In this document: positions 42,149 to 50,256 of the stretch, one piece after another | How positions within the stretch are numbered: position 1 is the stretch's first letter | Layout: each line of letters opens with the position of its first letter | NCBI GenBank assembly: GCA_958427355.1 | Contig: CAUACA010000013.1 | Span: 1-54,901, forward strand | Source of the DNA: an uncultured Collinsella sp. | Lineage (GTDB): Bacteria; Actinomycetota; Coriobacteriia; Coriobacteriales; Coriobacteriaceae | Length of the DNA stretch: 54,901 nt | Direction of reading: 5' to 3' | Program-made: the position numbers and the translations under genes | The notes under the pieces: model-generated | What the model was told of the DNA's origin: nothing | What the model saw: only the letters and a program-made list of their open reading frames with translations | Database searches by the model: none

Positions 42149-42862
42149 GTGCCGAACTCTGCCGTAAAACCGCTCATCTTGGTCGTTGAGGACGACCCCG
42201 CCGTTCGCAATCTTATCGTTGCCGCGCTCGAGGCGCACGGCTTGCGTCATATGGCCGTGGAGACCGCCCATGCCGCTATCGCTGCCGCCTCATCGCAAGC
42301 GCCGAGCATTGTGTTGCTCGATCTGGGTCTGCCCGATATGGACGGCGTCAAGGTGGTGGAGTCGGTGCGCGCATGGTCGGGCATGCCGATCATCGTGGTC
42401 TCGGCGCGCAGCGAAGATGCGGACAAAATCCGCGCGCTCGATGCCGGTGCCGACGACTATCTGACCAAGCCGTTTTCGGTCGAGGAACTGCTCGCGCGCA
42501 TCCGCACGACGCTCAGGCGCCTTTCGTATGCGCAAACGGGCGGCGTTGTCTCCGAGGGCTCGTTCGATACCTGTGAACTGCATATCGATTTTGATGCCGG
42601 CATTGCCACGATGGATGGCGAGGAGTTGCACCTGACGCCGATTGAGTACAAGCTCCTGTGCCTGCTGGCGCATAACGCCGACAAGGTACTGACGCACCAG
42701 TTTATTTTGCACGAGATTTGGGGCACGGCGACCAAGAGCGACCTGGCGAGCCTGCGTGTCTTTATGGGCACGTTGCGCAAGAAGATCGAGTCCGACCCCG
42801 CGCATCCGCGCTATATCCAGACACACGTGGGTATCGGTTACCGATTGGTCATCCAGGGATAG
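42149..42862 (+). CDS. kdpE: KdpE-like OmpR/PhoB-type response regulator
   Basis: This 237-aa protein has a receiver domain (1-120) with Asp58 in IVLLDLGLPDMDG as phosphoacceptor, the acidic pair VVEDDPA, and Lys in YLTKPFSVEELLARI. A winged-helix DNA-binding domain (about 140-235) ends with GTLRKKIESDPAHPRYIQTH and GIGYRL, as in KdpE. The start is a GTG at 42149 with AAGGAG seven bases upstream. It follows the kinase gene by four bases. No kdpFABC genes are in the window, so kup is the obvious candidate target. Confidence 0.92.
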   Translation: MPNSAVKPLILVVEDDPAVRNLIVAALEAHGLRHMAVETAHAAIAAASSQAPSIVLLDLGLPDMDGVKVVESVRAWSGMPIIVVSARSEDADKIRALDAGADDYLTKPFSVEELLARIRTTLRRLSYAQTGGVVSEGSFDTCELHIDFDAGIATMDGEELHLTPIEYKLLCLLAHNADKVLTHQFILHEIWGTATKSDLASLRVFMGTLRKKIESDPAHPRYIQTHVGIGYRLVIQG

Positions 42863-42886
42863 GTCGGCATCCGCCATCCCAATATG

Positions 42887-42953
42887 AGTTGCGGTGAAAT
42901 ACGGTCTAAATTTGCCTAATTCCAGGCAAAGCAGTCCGTATTCCACCGCAACT
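42887..42953. repeat. Inverted-repeat unit with AGTTGCGGTGAAATACGG arms, family E copy 2
   Basis: Outer arms 42887-42904 and 42936-42953 pair with one mismatch. An inner stem TTTGCCT-AATTCC-AGGCAAA lies between. The right side reaches to three bases from the stop codon of the minus-strand rlmKL-like gene. Same ends as 25985-26053. Confidence 0.8.
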
Positions 42954-42956
42954 TCG

Positions 42957-45515
42957 TTATTTGCCCTTGGGCTTGCTGGCGTAGAACTTTTTCTTTTTGG
43001 GCTTGCCGGCGGGGGAGGGCTTGCCGACAAAGTTGGGCTTGCCGTTGCCGGCCTGCGCGTGCGCGGGCGCCGTTGCGCGAGGCTTGCGGGTTTCGGGGCT
43101 GCGCAGCTCCTCGGTTCGCTCGGCAATCTCCTCGGCGCTAAAGCCGACTTCGGCCATGGCGTCCTCGATGGGCAGGCGGCGCACGATATAGCAATGGTGC
43201 ACCTTCTGGTTGCGCGCGAAATCCTCGGGGATGGTCTGTGCCGTAATGTCCTCCAGCACCACGCCCGCGCGTGCGAGCTTGCGCGTTTCGGGGCGGAAGC
43301 CGCGCAGGTTGCAGCTAAAGATGGCATGGCCGCCCTGCGCGAGCAGGCGCGATACGCCGGCCAAAAGCTCGACATGGTCGCGCTGAACATCCCAGGTGCG
43401 ACGGCCCATCTTGGACGAGTTCGAGAACGTGGGCGGGTCGACAAAGATCAGGTCCCAGCGGTTGCGCGTCTGGCGCTGGTCACGAATCCAGGCGAGCACG
43501 TCGTCGCGCACAAAGTGATGCTGCGGCCCCACAAAGCCGTTCTGACGCATATTGCGCTCGGCCCAGTCCAGGTAGGTGTTGGAAAGATCGACCGTCACAG
43601 TTTCCTCGACGCCGCCGTCTGCCGCATAGCAGGTGGCGGTGCCGGTGTAGGCGAACAGGTTGAGGAAGCGGCGTGCCTGTTTGGCGTGCTCGCGCACCAG
43701 GTTGCGGGTGACGCGGTGATCCAAGAAGATGCCCACATCCAGGTAGTCATCAAAGTTGACGGCAAAGGTGAGTCCACCCTCTTCGATGAGCGGCAGACGA
43801 CGGCGTGCGATATTGGCGCGCTCGCCCGAGCCGCCCTTGCCGGCGCCCTGCTTGCCGTACTGCGAGCCGCCGCGCGAACGCATGCGGGCCTTGGCGTGCA
43901 CATGCTCGGCGGGAACATCCAGGATGCGGGGCGCAATGGCCAAGATGTCGAGCATGCGGGCCTGGGCCAGCGCGGGGTCGATGGTCTTGGGCGCGGCGTA
44001 TTCGGCGATGACGAGCCAGCGGCCCGGCGTCTGCGGGCAGCCCTCGTACAGGTCGATGGCGGCGGAGTAGTCGGGTAGGTCGGCATCGTAGACGCGGTAG
44101 CAGCTCACGCCCTCGCGCTTGGCCCACTTGCGGCGCAGACGGGCATTCTTGCGCAGGCGGTTGGCGAACTGCTCGGACTCGGGGATGAGCACGGGCAGCG
44201 GCTTGCCGTCACCCAGGTCGAGCGTGGCGGCAGGTTCGGGCATGAGGGTGTCGGCGGCTTCGTCTTGGGCATCTGCGGTCTGCTCCTCGGCATCTGCGCT
44301 GGTCGCAGCTTCGAATGCCGCGGCGGCGTGGTCGAGCGAGGGCCAAACCTCAAGAGCCGCCTCCTCGTTATTGGGCATGATGGCGATCGAACGCTCGGGC
44401 TCGGCGTGGAGCGCGCGGGCCAGCAATCCGTCGCGGGTGAGCGCGGCGACCGGTGCCGAAGCGAGCTCGGGCGCGCGGCGCAGCTCGCCGACCAGCGTCA
44501 TGGCGTCGTGCATGAGCGAAAGCGGGGTCTCGGTGGTGTCTGCGACCACGGCGGCACTGGCGACGGCGCCCGCATGGTCCAGCACGGTGGCGGGCTTGGC
44601 GGCACAAAAGTCGACAAAACGCTTGTAGCCGGCGCACTTGGCCATGCGCTCGGCAGTCTTGCGGGCGGCGGGGTCGATGTCTACGGCCACGATGCGCGCC
44701 TGGCGCTCGCGCGCTGCCGCCCCGCGCTCGCGCGCCTCGGCAAGCAGCTGCTCCCACAGAGCGGCGTCGTGCAGCTGCCAGCCCTCAAAGCCCCAGCGCT
44801 CGCGTGCGGCGCCCGGGGCGCGGTCGGTCAGAATGTTCACGGCTTCCAGCAACAGGCCGCCGCCGGCGCACGAGGCATCGATTAGCGTGGGAAGGGCTTC
44901 ATTCTCGTAATCGTCGGCCGTCAACTCGCGCTCACACAGTGCGGTCCAGCCGACCTGCGCCAGCACCAGGGCGGCGTAGTCGGGGCGCAACACGTGCGCG
45001 CCCTCGCCGGCACGGGTCGCCGCGGGCGGCAGGCGCTTGAACAGCGGGTCGCCCGAAAGGTCCAAGCTGATGCTCGCGCGGCGCTGGCGCAGCGAAAGCA
45101 ACAGGTGAACGTCGGGATCGGCGGCGTCGACATCGGCGCGACGGCCCGTGGTCTCGGCCAGACGGTCGCACAGCGCGTCCTTGGCGCGCAGGGCCGAGAA
45201 GCGCGTGTTGCGCAGCTGCTCGGTCACGCCGCGGGCGGTGATGGAAATGGTGGCGCCGGGGCGGACGATGTTCTCCCAGGCGATGTCGTAAACGCTGTCG
45301 TACAGCTCATCGGCATCCTGCGCCTCAAAGCGCCCGAGTACCACGAACACACGGCTCGCCAGGCGCGACCACAGACAGGCGCGGTAGCCTTCTTCGAGCT
45401 CGCCCTCAAATGTAGCGCGGCCCTTCAGCCGGCGAACATGCGAAAGCCCGAGGCGTTTAAGCTCATCGGCGAGTGCGGACTCAAAGCCCTCGGGGCAGCT
45501 TGCGTAAAATTCCAT
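42957..45515 (-). CDS. rlmL: RlmKL-type bifunctional 23S rRNA methyltransferase homologue with a degenerate first domain
   Basis: This 852-aa protein has the full RlmKL layout. An N-terminal ferredoxin-like/THUMP part (FYASCPEGFESALADELKRL) is followed by an RlmL-type methyltransferase (about 155-400), then the linker ANRLRKNARLRRKWAKREGV and an RlmK domain (about 470-800). The RlmK half is intact: FLNLFAYTGTATCYAADGG binds SAM and VDPPTFS (692-698) is catalytic. In the RlmL half the NPPYGERL motif is replaced by DTTETPLS (326-333), and the SAM loop reads DASCAGGGLLLEA. It may therefore make only the m7G2069-type mark. A Lys/Pro/Gly-rich tail of about 50 residues ends the protein. AGAGAGG precedes the ATG. 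Confidence 0.9.
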   Translation of the reverse strand: MEFYASCPEGFESALADELKRLGLSHVRRLKGRATFEGELEEGYRACLWSRLASRVFVVLGRFEAQDADELYDSVYDIAWENIVRPGATISITARGVTEQLRNTRFSALRAKDALCDRLAETTGRRADVDAADPDVHLLLSLRQRRASISLDLSGDPLFKRLPPAATRAGEGAHVLRPDYAALVLAQVGWTALCERELTADDYENEALPTLIDASCAGGGLLLEAVNILTDRAPGAARERWGFEGWQLHDAALWEQLLAEARERGAAARERQARIVAVDIDPAARKTAERMAKCAGYKRFVDFCAAKPATVLDHAGAVASAAVVADTTETPLSLMHDAMTLVGELRRAPELASAPVAALTRDGLLARALHAEPERSIAIMPNNEEAALEVWPSLDHAAAAFEAATSADAEEQTADAQDEAADTLMPEPAATLDLGDGKPLPVLIPESEQFANRLRKNARLRRKWAKREGVSCYRVYDADLPDYSAAIDLYEGCPQTPGRWLVIAEYAAPKTIDPALAQARMLDILAIAPRILDVPAEHVHAKARMRSRGGSQYGKQGAGKGGSGERANIARRRLPLIEEGGLTFAVNFDDYLDVGIFLDHRVTRNLVREHAKQARRFLNLFAYTGTATCYAADGGVEETVTVDLSNTYLDWAERNMRQNGFVGPQHHFVRDDVLAWIRDQRQTRNRWDLIFVDPPTFSNSSKMGRRTWDVQRDHVELLAGVSRLLAQGGHAIFSCNLRGFRPETRKLARAGVVLEDITAQTIPEDFARNQKVHHCYIVRRLPIEDAMAEVGFSAEEIAERTEELRSPETRKPRATAPAHAQAGNGKPNFVGKPSPAGKPKKKKFYASKPKGK

Positions 45516-45590
45516 GGGTGACCTCTCTGGTTGCGTCGCTCCATTATATGATGGATACTTCGTTTACTCTCGCCCCCGAAAGGAACCCAT

Positions 45591-46418
45591 ATGATTGATG
45601 CGTGCCCCGATTCCGCCGTGCTCTTTTTTGACGTGGACGGCACGCTGACGTCGTTCGATCCCGACAACATGACCGACAAGGACTTTTCGGCGGTTCGCCC
45701 CTCGCAGGCGGTCGTCGAGGCGTTTCATCGTCTGCGCGACGCGGGACACCATGCATTTATCTGCACGGGTCGTCCCTTGTGGCTGATTGCCGATGGCCTG
45801 CGCGCGCTGAACCCGGCGGGTGTCGTTGCCATGGCGGGAGCGACGCTCGAGGTCGAGGGTCGCGTGGTGCATGAGGACTGCTTTGACGAGGACGTTATCG
45901 CGGAGCTCGCACGCCGTATGGCCGCGGTAGGGATTGAGGCCTTTTTCGAGACCAACGTGGCTACTTTTGCCCTGGAACCCGCGGGTGTTGAGCAGTCGTC
46001 TCTGATCGGCACTTCTGTGGTGCACAGCGCCGAGGAGATGCGCGTCGACGGCAGTCTGCGCGTGGGCAAGGTGTGCATCGTCGCGAGCTACCTGGCTCGC
46101 GTAGCCAACGATGACGGCTTTATCGATCGCGAGTTTGAGCTGTGCAACACCGGTGGTCAGAATCGCGAGCTGAGCCCCAAGGGCATTGACAAGGGCGTGG
46201 GCGTGGCGCGAGCGCTGGAATACCTGGGTCGCACCGGCAACGCGCGCACCTTTGGCTTCGGCGATTCGGGTAACGACCTGGGCATGCTCGCTGCGGTCGA
46301 GACGGCCGTGGCCATGGGCAACGCCATGCCCGAGGTCAAGGCGCTCGCCGACTACGTGACCGACGATGTCGCACACGACGGCACCGTCACAGCGATGCAG
46401 CATTTCGGCCTCATCTAA
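45591..46418 (+). CDS. Cof-type HAD-IIB hydrolase
   Basis: This 275-aa protein has the nucleophile motif FFDVDGTLTSF (residues 12-22), motif II in ICTGRP, a C2 alpha/beta cap (about 85-190), and motifs III and IV in KGIDKGVGV and FGFGDSGNDLGML. This is the Cof/YbiV type that dephosphorylates sugar phosphates or cofactors. AAAGGAACCC precedes the ATG. It stands 75 bases from the divergent rlmKL-like gene. Confidence 0.9.
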   Translation: MIDACPDSAVLFFDVDGTLTSFDPDNMTDKDFSAVRPSQAVVEAFHRLRDAGHHAFICTGRPLWLIADGLRALNPAGVVAMAGATLEVEGRVVHEDCFDEDVIAELARRMAAVGIEAFFETNVATFALEPAGVEQSSLIGTSVVHSAEEMRVDGSLRVGKVCIVASYLARVANDDGFIDREFELCNTGGQNRELSPKGIDKGVGVARALEYLGRTGNARTFGFGDSGNDLGMLAAVETAVAMGNAMPEVKALADYVTDDVAHDGTVTAMQHFGLI

Positions 46419-46611
46419 TGAATCCCGCGTTCTGACGTTTGCCCAAACTGCGACTCTTTGCTTTTACATGCTCAATCGATTTATCAATCCAAACACTGAG
46501 GTGTTTATACCGTTCGCCGAGAAGATAAAAAACCGCAGCTCACGCCTTGATAAACGTAGGTAAAGTGTTTAGCAGTTTATCGGCCGTATGCTAACGAAAG
46601 GAATCAGGCAG

Positions 46612-47316
46612 ATGGCAATCAAGGTGTTCGCTGACGGTGCAAACCTCGAGGGCATGCTCGACATGTACGAGAACGGCAACGTTCAGGGTTTCACGACCAA
46701 CCCGTCCCTTATGAAGAAGGGCGGCGTGACGGATTACCGCGCGTTTGCCAAAGAGGTCTTGACCCACATTACCGATGTGTCCGTCTCGTTTGAGGTCTTT
46801 GCCGACGACGTCGAGACCATGGAGGTCGAGGCCCGCGAGATCGCTACCTGGGCCGAGAACGTCTACGTCAAAATTCCGTGCGTGACCACCAAGGGCGAGT
46901 CCACCGCCGAGCTGGTGCGCAAGCTTTCGGCCGACGGCATCAAGGTCAACGTCACCACCATCTTTACGCCTACGCAGGTCGATGAGATGGTCGAGGCCGT
47001 CGACGCCGAGACGCCGTCCATCATCTCGCTCTTTGCCGGCCGTATCGCCGATACCGGCGTCGACCCCATTCCGTTTATGACGGAGTCGGTCAAGAAGGCC
47101 GCCGCCAAGCCCAACTGTGAGGTCCTGTGGGCGTCCACGCGCGAGCTCATCAACATTTACCAGGCCGAGGCCTGTGGTTGCCAGATCATCACGGTGCCCA
47201 ACAGCATCCTGGCCAAGCGCAAGAACATTGGTCGCGACCCGTACGAGGTCTCGCTCGACACCGTGCGCGGCTTTGCCAAGGATATCGCCTCGCTCGGCTT
47301 CCACATTCTGCCGTAA
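46612..47316 (+). CDS. Transaldolase family protein (short, fructose-6-phosphate aldolase-like)
   Basis: This 234-aa beta-barrel protein has the Schiff-base lysine in VYVKIPCVTTKG, strand motifs GFTTNPSLMKKGGV and NVTTIFTPTQVDEM, and SLFAGRIADTGVDP. Length and sequence fit the short transaldolase/FSA class, which links sugar phosphates in the non-oxidative pentose phosphate pathway or makes fructose-6-phosphate from dihydroxyacetone. Which activity dominates cannot be told here. The ATG at 46612 is preceded by AAAGGAATC; an earlier in-frame ATG at 46588 lacks a site. The 170-base upstream region is AT-rich and probably holds the promoter. Confidence 0.9.
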   Translation: MAIKVFADGANLEGMLDMYENGNVQGFTTNPSLMKKGGVTDYRAFAKEVLTHITDVSVSFEVFADDVETMEVEAREIATWAENVYVKIPCVTTKGESTAELVRKLSADGIKVNVTTIFTPTQVDEMVEAVDAETPSIISLFAGRIADTGVDPIPFMTESVKKAAAKPNCEVLWASTRELINIYQAEACGCQIITVPNSILAKRKNIGRDPYEVSLDTVRGFAKDIASLGFHILP

Positions 47317-47346
47317 CGCGAACACTGGCTGCGCCGAGGGTTGTTC

Positions 47347-47418
47347 GCCCCGGCCTTTCCTTTCCCTATCGCTCACGCGCTTCGCGAGGGTCGCGCTAGG
47401 CAAAGGAAAGGCCGGGGC
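47347..47418. repeat. Long hairpin after the transaldolase gene
   Basis: GCCCCGGCCTTTCCTTT (47347-47363) and AAAGGAAAGGCCGGGGC (47402-47418) are perfect 17-bp arms. The interior folds around GCGCTTCGCG, again a UUCG-type tip. The arms share AAGGAAAGGCC-like sequence with 22328-22349. Confidence 0.85.
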
Positions 47419-47491
47419 TGCCGACACGAACTTGCTAGTAGGTTGGTGTTTGGCTTCCATATCCTGCCGTGGACAAAGGTACCCCCGCCTG

Positions 47492-47669
47492 CGACGTGCA
47501 AAATCGAGAGTATTCAGCAAGGTAAAGGTTTTTATCAGCTAGCTGAAGCACGGAACAGCCCCCGTTTTGGCTCTGACGACGCTAAAACGGGGGCTGTTTT
47601 TGACTTTATTGCCTCTGAGGGGCGTTCGGGGCGGCGGAAATTGCAGAATACTCGCGATTTTGCACGTCG
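47492..47669. mobile_element. MITE-like inverted-repeat unit, family D copy 2
   Basis: Ends CGACGTGCAAAATCGAGAGT and ACTCGCGATTTTGCACGTCG are inverted over 29 bases with few mismatches. The outer flanks ACCCCCG / GGGGGGACC also pair loosely. It encloses a strong terminator hairpin at 47554-47598. Compare 22384-22593. Confidence 0.7.
47554..47602 (+). terminator. Terminator hairpin inside the family D unit
   Basis: AACAGCCCCCGTTTT and AAAACGGGGGCTGTT form a 15-bp stem around a 15-base loop, followed by TTTG. It lies between the convergent transaldolase and tex genes and may act on both strands. Confidence 0.85.
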
Positions 47670-47698
47670 CGAGAGGGGGGACCCTTGCTTTAGGTGGT

Positions 47699-49846
47699 TT
47701 ACTTCCCCTGCACCATGGTGAGCGAGATCTTCTTGCGGTCGCGATCGACCTTTTCCACCCACACCTTTACCGTGTCGCCGACGCGCACCACGTCGCTCGG
47801 GTGTTTGACGAAGCGGTTGGCGAGCTTGGAGATGTGCACGAGGCCGTCCTGGTGCACACCCACGTCGACGAAGGCGCCAAAGTCGACGACGTTGCGCACC
47901 GTGCCCTTGAGTTCCATGCCGGGCTCCAGGTCGTCGATGGAAAGTGCCGAGCGGCTAAAGACCACCTCGGGTGCGTCGTCGCGCGGGTCGCGGCCGGGCT
48001 TCTTGAGCTCGTTGACGATGTCGATGAGCGTGAGGGTGCCGCAGTTCAGGTCGCTTGCCAGCGCCGAGATGCTGCCCAGGCGGCGCTCGATGTCGGGCAC
48101 GCCGCCGCGGCTGAGCTCGCTTGTTTTAACGCCGGCGCGTTCTAGGACGGCCGTGGCCACCTCGTAGCTTTCGGGGTGGACGCTCGTCGCGTCGAGCGGG
48201 TTCTTACCGCCGCTAATGCGCAGGAAACCCGCGGCGTTGAGGTATGCCTTGGGTCCCAGCTTGGGGACCTTCTTGAGCTGGCGGCGATCGGTAAAGGCGC
48301 CGTTTTCCTCGCGGTAGGCCACGATGTTTTTGGCCACGCTCGGCGTAATGCCCGATACGTATCCCAGCAAACTTGCGCTCGCGGTGTTTACGTCGACGCC
48401 CACGCGGTTGACGACGTCCTCCACCACGTGGCCCAGGGTGCGTGAGAGCTCGGCCTGGTCAAGGTCGTGCTGGTACTGGCCCACGCCGATGGACTGGGGC
48501 GGAATCTTGACGAGCTCTGCCAGCGGGTCCTGCAGGCGGCGGCCCAGGCTCATGGCGCCACGCACGGTGACGTCCAGATCGGGATACTCCTGGCTGGCGA
48601 GCTCGGAGGCGGAGTACACCGACGCGCCGGCTTCGTTAACGATGGTGTAGCGAAGGCTGGGCGCCTGCTCGGCAATGAACTCCGAGACGACTTCCTCGGT
48701 CTCGCGGCTGGCGGTGCCGTTGCCGATGACGATAGTGTTGACGCTGTCCTTTTTGACGAGGCGGGCGAGCTCGCGCTTGGTGCCGGCGACGTCGTGGCGC
48801 GGCTTGGTGGGGTAGACCACGCCGTGGTCGAGCAGCTTGCCGGTCTCGTCCATGACGGCGACCTTGCAGCCGGTGCGGTAGCCCGGATCGAGCGCGAGCA
48901 CGCGGGCGCCGCGCACGGGGCGTGCCGAGAGCAGGCCCTCGAGATTCTTGGCAAAGACATTGATGGCCTCGGTCTGCGCACGGACGGTGAGTTTGGCGCG
49001 GGCCTCGCGCTCCAGCGAGGGGGCCATGAGGCGCTTGTAGCCGTCGGCGATGGCGGCGTCAAAGACGGGCGCGAAGACGCCCTGGCGTCGGGGCCAACGG
49101 CTGCCGAGGCGTGCCGTGGCGGCGGCGCCGTCGACGTTCACGCGCACGCGGAGCTTGCCCTCGCGCTCACCGCGGTCGATAGCCAGCACGCGGTGGTTGG
49201 GTATACGGCGCAGCGGCTCATCATAGCTGTAGTACGGCTCGTAGGGGGTCTTCTCGGTGGGGTCGGTGGCCTCGACGACGATGTCTGCGGTGTTTTGCGT
49301 AAAGGCACGCAGGTCGGCGACGTTCTCGGGGTCCTCGGCCACCGTCTCGGCCACGATGTCCGCCGCGCCGGCGAGCGCCTTCTCGGGCGTGTCGAAGCCG
49401 GCTTCCTCGTTGACGTATGCCGCGGCGGCGTCGAGCGCGCTGCCCTTGGCCGAGGCCTGCATGATGACCATGTTGGCAAGTGGCTCCAGGCCTGCCTCGC
49501 GGGCCTTCTGTGCGCGGGTCATGCGCTTTTTGCGGTAGGGCTTGTAGAGGTCCTCGACACGCTGGAGCTGCGTGGCCTCGCGAATTTGCTGTTCGAGCTC
49601 GGGCGTAAGTTTGCCCTGGGCGTCGATGAGCAGAATGACGTCCTCTTTGCGCTGTTCAAGATTGCGCAGGTAGGACAGGCGCTCGTCGAGTGCGCGCAGG
49701 GCGACGTCGTCCATGCCGCCTGTGGCTTCCTTGCGGTAGCGCGAGATAAAGGGGATGGTGTTGCCCTCGTCGATGAGCTTGACGGCTGCCTCGATGTTGG
49801 CGGCCTTAAGGTTGAGCTCGCGGGCGAGCTGGGCGATAAGATCCAT
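47699..49846 (-). CDS. tex: Tex-family RNA-binding transcription accessory protein
   Basis: This 715-aa protein is slightly shorter than typical Tex. The N-terminal helical region includes GNTIPFISRYRKEATGGMDD. The YqgF RNase H-like domain is seen as VLALDPGYRTGCKVAVMDETG (about residues 322-342). The helix-hairpin-helix pair lies around VNTASASLLGYVSGI and FTDRRQLKKVPKLGPKA. The C-terminal S1 domain (about 630-705) reads GMELKGTVRNVVDFGAFVDV. Tex binds nucleic acid and affects transcription and stress tolerance. AAGGAGTCCC decides the start at 49846; the frame is open to 49933. Confidence 0.95.
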   Translation of the reverse strand: MDLIAQLARELNLKAANIEAAVKLIDEGNTIPFISRYRKEATGGMDDVALRALDERLSYLRNLEQRKEDVILLIDAQGKLTPELEQQIREATQLQRVEDLYKPYRKKRMTRAQKAREAGLEPLANMVIMQASAKGSALDAAAAYVNEEAGFDTPEKALAGAADIVAETVAEDPENVADLRAFTQNTADIVVEATDPTEKTPYEPYYSYDEPLRRIPNHRVLAIDRGEREGKLRVRVNVDGAAATARLGSRWPRRQGVFAPVFDAAIADGYKRLMAPSLEREARAKLTVRAQTEAINVFAKNLEGLLSARPVRGARVLALDPGYRTGCKVAVMDETGKLLDHGVVYPTKPRHDVAGTKRELARLVKKDSVNTIVIGNGTASRETEEVVSEFIAEQAPSLRYTIVNEAGASVYSASELASQEYPDLDVTVRGAMSLGRRLQDPLAELVKIPPQSIGVGQYQHDLDQAELSRTLGHVVEDVVNRVGVDVNTASASLLGYVSGITPSVAKNIVAYREENGAFTDRRQLKKVPKLGPKAYLNAAGFLRISGGKNPLDATSVHPESYEVATAVLERAGVKTSELSRGGVPDIERRLGSISALASDLNCGTLTLIDIVNELKKPGRDPRDDAPEVVFSRSALSIDDLEPGMELKGTVRNVVDFGAFVDVGVHQDGLVHISKLANRFVKHPSDVVRVGDTVKVWVEKVDRDRKKISLTMVQGK

Positions 49847-49929
49847 GGGACTCCTTGCGTTTAAGGTGCGTTTGCAGCACAGGGCTACCAAGGATACCAC
49901 CCGTCCTAAAAGACTGTTTTGGGGCCGCG

Positions 49930-50086
49930 CCACGAAAACGGCCTATCTACTACGTTTGAACCGTATTGGTCGACCATCCCCGGTTTTCCGAAAATATGCA
50001 ACCCGTCTACCTGCGGTTTTTATTTCGAGAAATTTGGCATGGTTGAGGGTGGTCGGTTAAACGTAGTAGATAGGCCCATTTCGTGG
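49930..50086. mobile_element. MITE-like unit, family C copy 2
   Basis: A 157-bp unit with inverted ends (CCACGAAAACGGCCTATCTA and the complement near 50086). It aligns with 26106-26263 in opposite orientation, sharing CTACTACGTTT, CGACCATC and ACCTGCGGTTTT blocks. A short relative of the internal block is at about 14366-14392. No ORF. Confidence 0.7.
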
Positions 50087-50147
50087 CGAACGAACCAAGC
50101 TGAGGCGCAAAATGGCCCCCGTCCTAGAAAAATCGTCAGCGAAGTAG

Positions 50148-50183
50148 CAAAAAGCCCCACGGGCAGGAGGCTGCTCGCGGGGC
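50148..50183 (-). terminator. Terminator of the SDR-MFS-oxidoreductase operon
   Basis: On the minus strand GCCCCGCGAGCAG and CTGCCCGTGGGGC pair over 13 bases with two weak positions around CCTC, followed by TTTTTGC. It lies about 75 bases past the Gfo/Idh stop codon. Confidence 0.75.
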
Positions 50184-50256
50184 AAAGAAGAGGGGCTTGT
50201 TGGTGGCGGACCGAAGGGTTCGGCATGGGGCTTCTGCCACGGTCGCTCTTAAGGCA

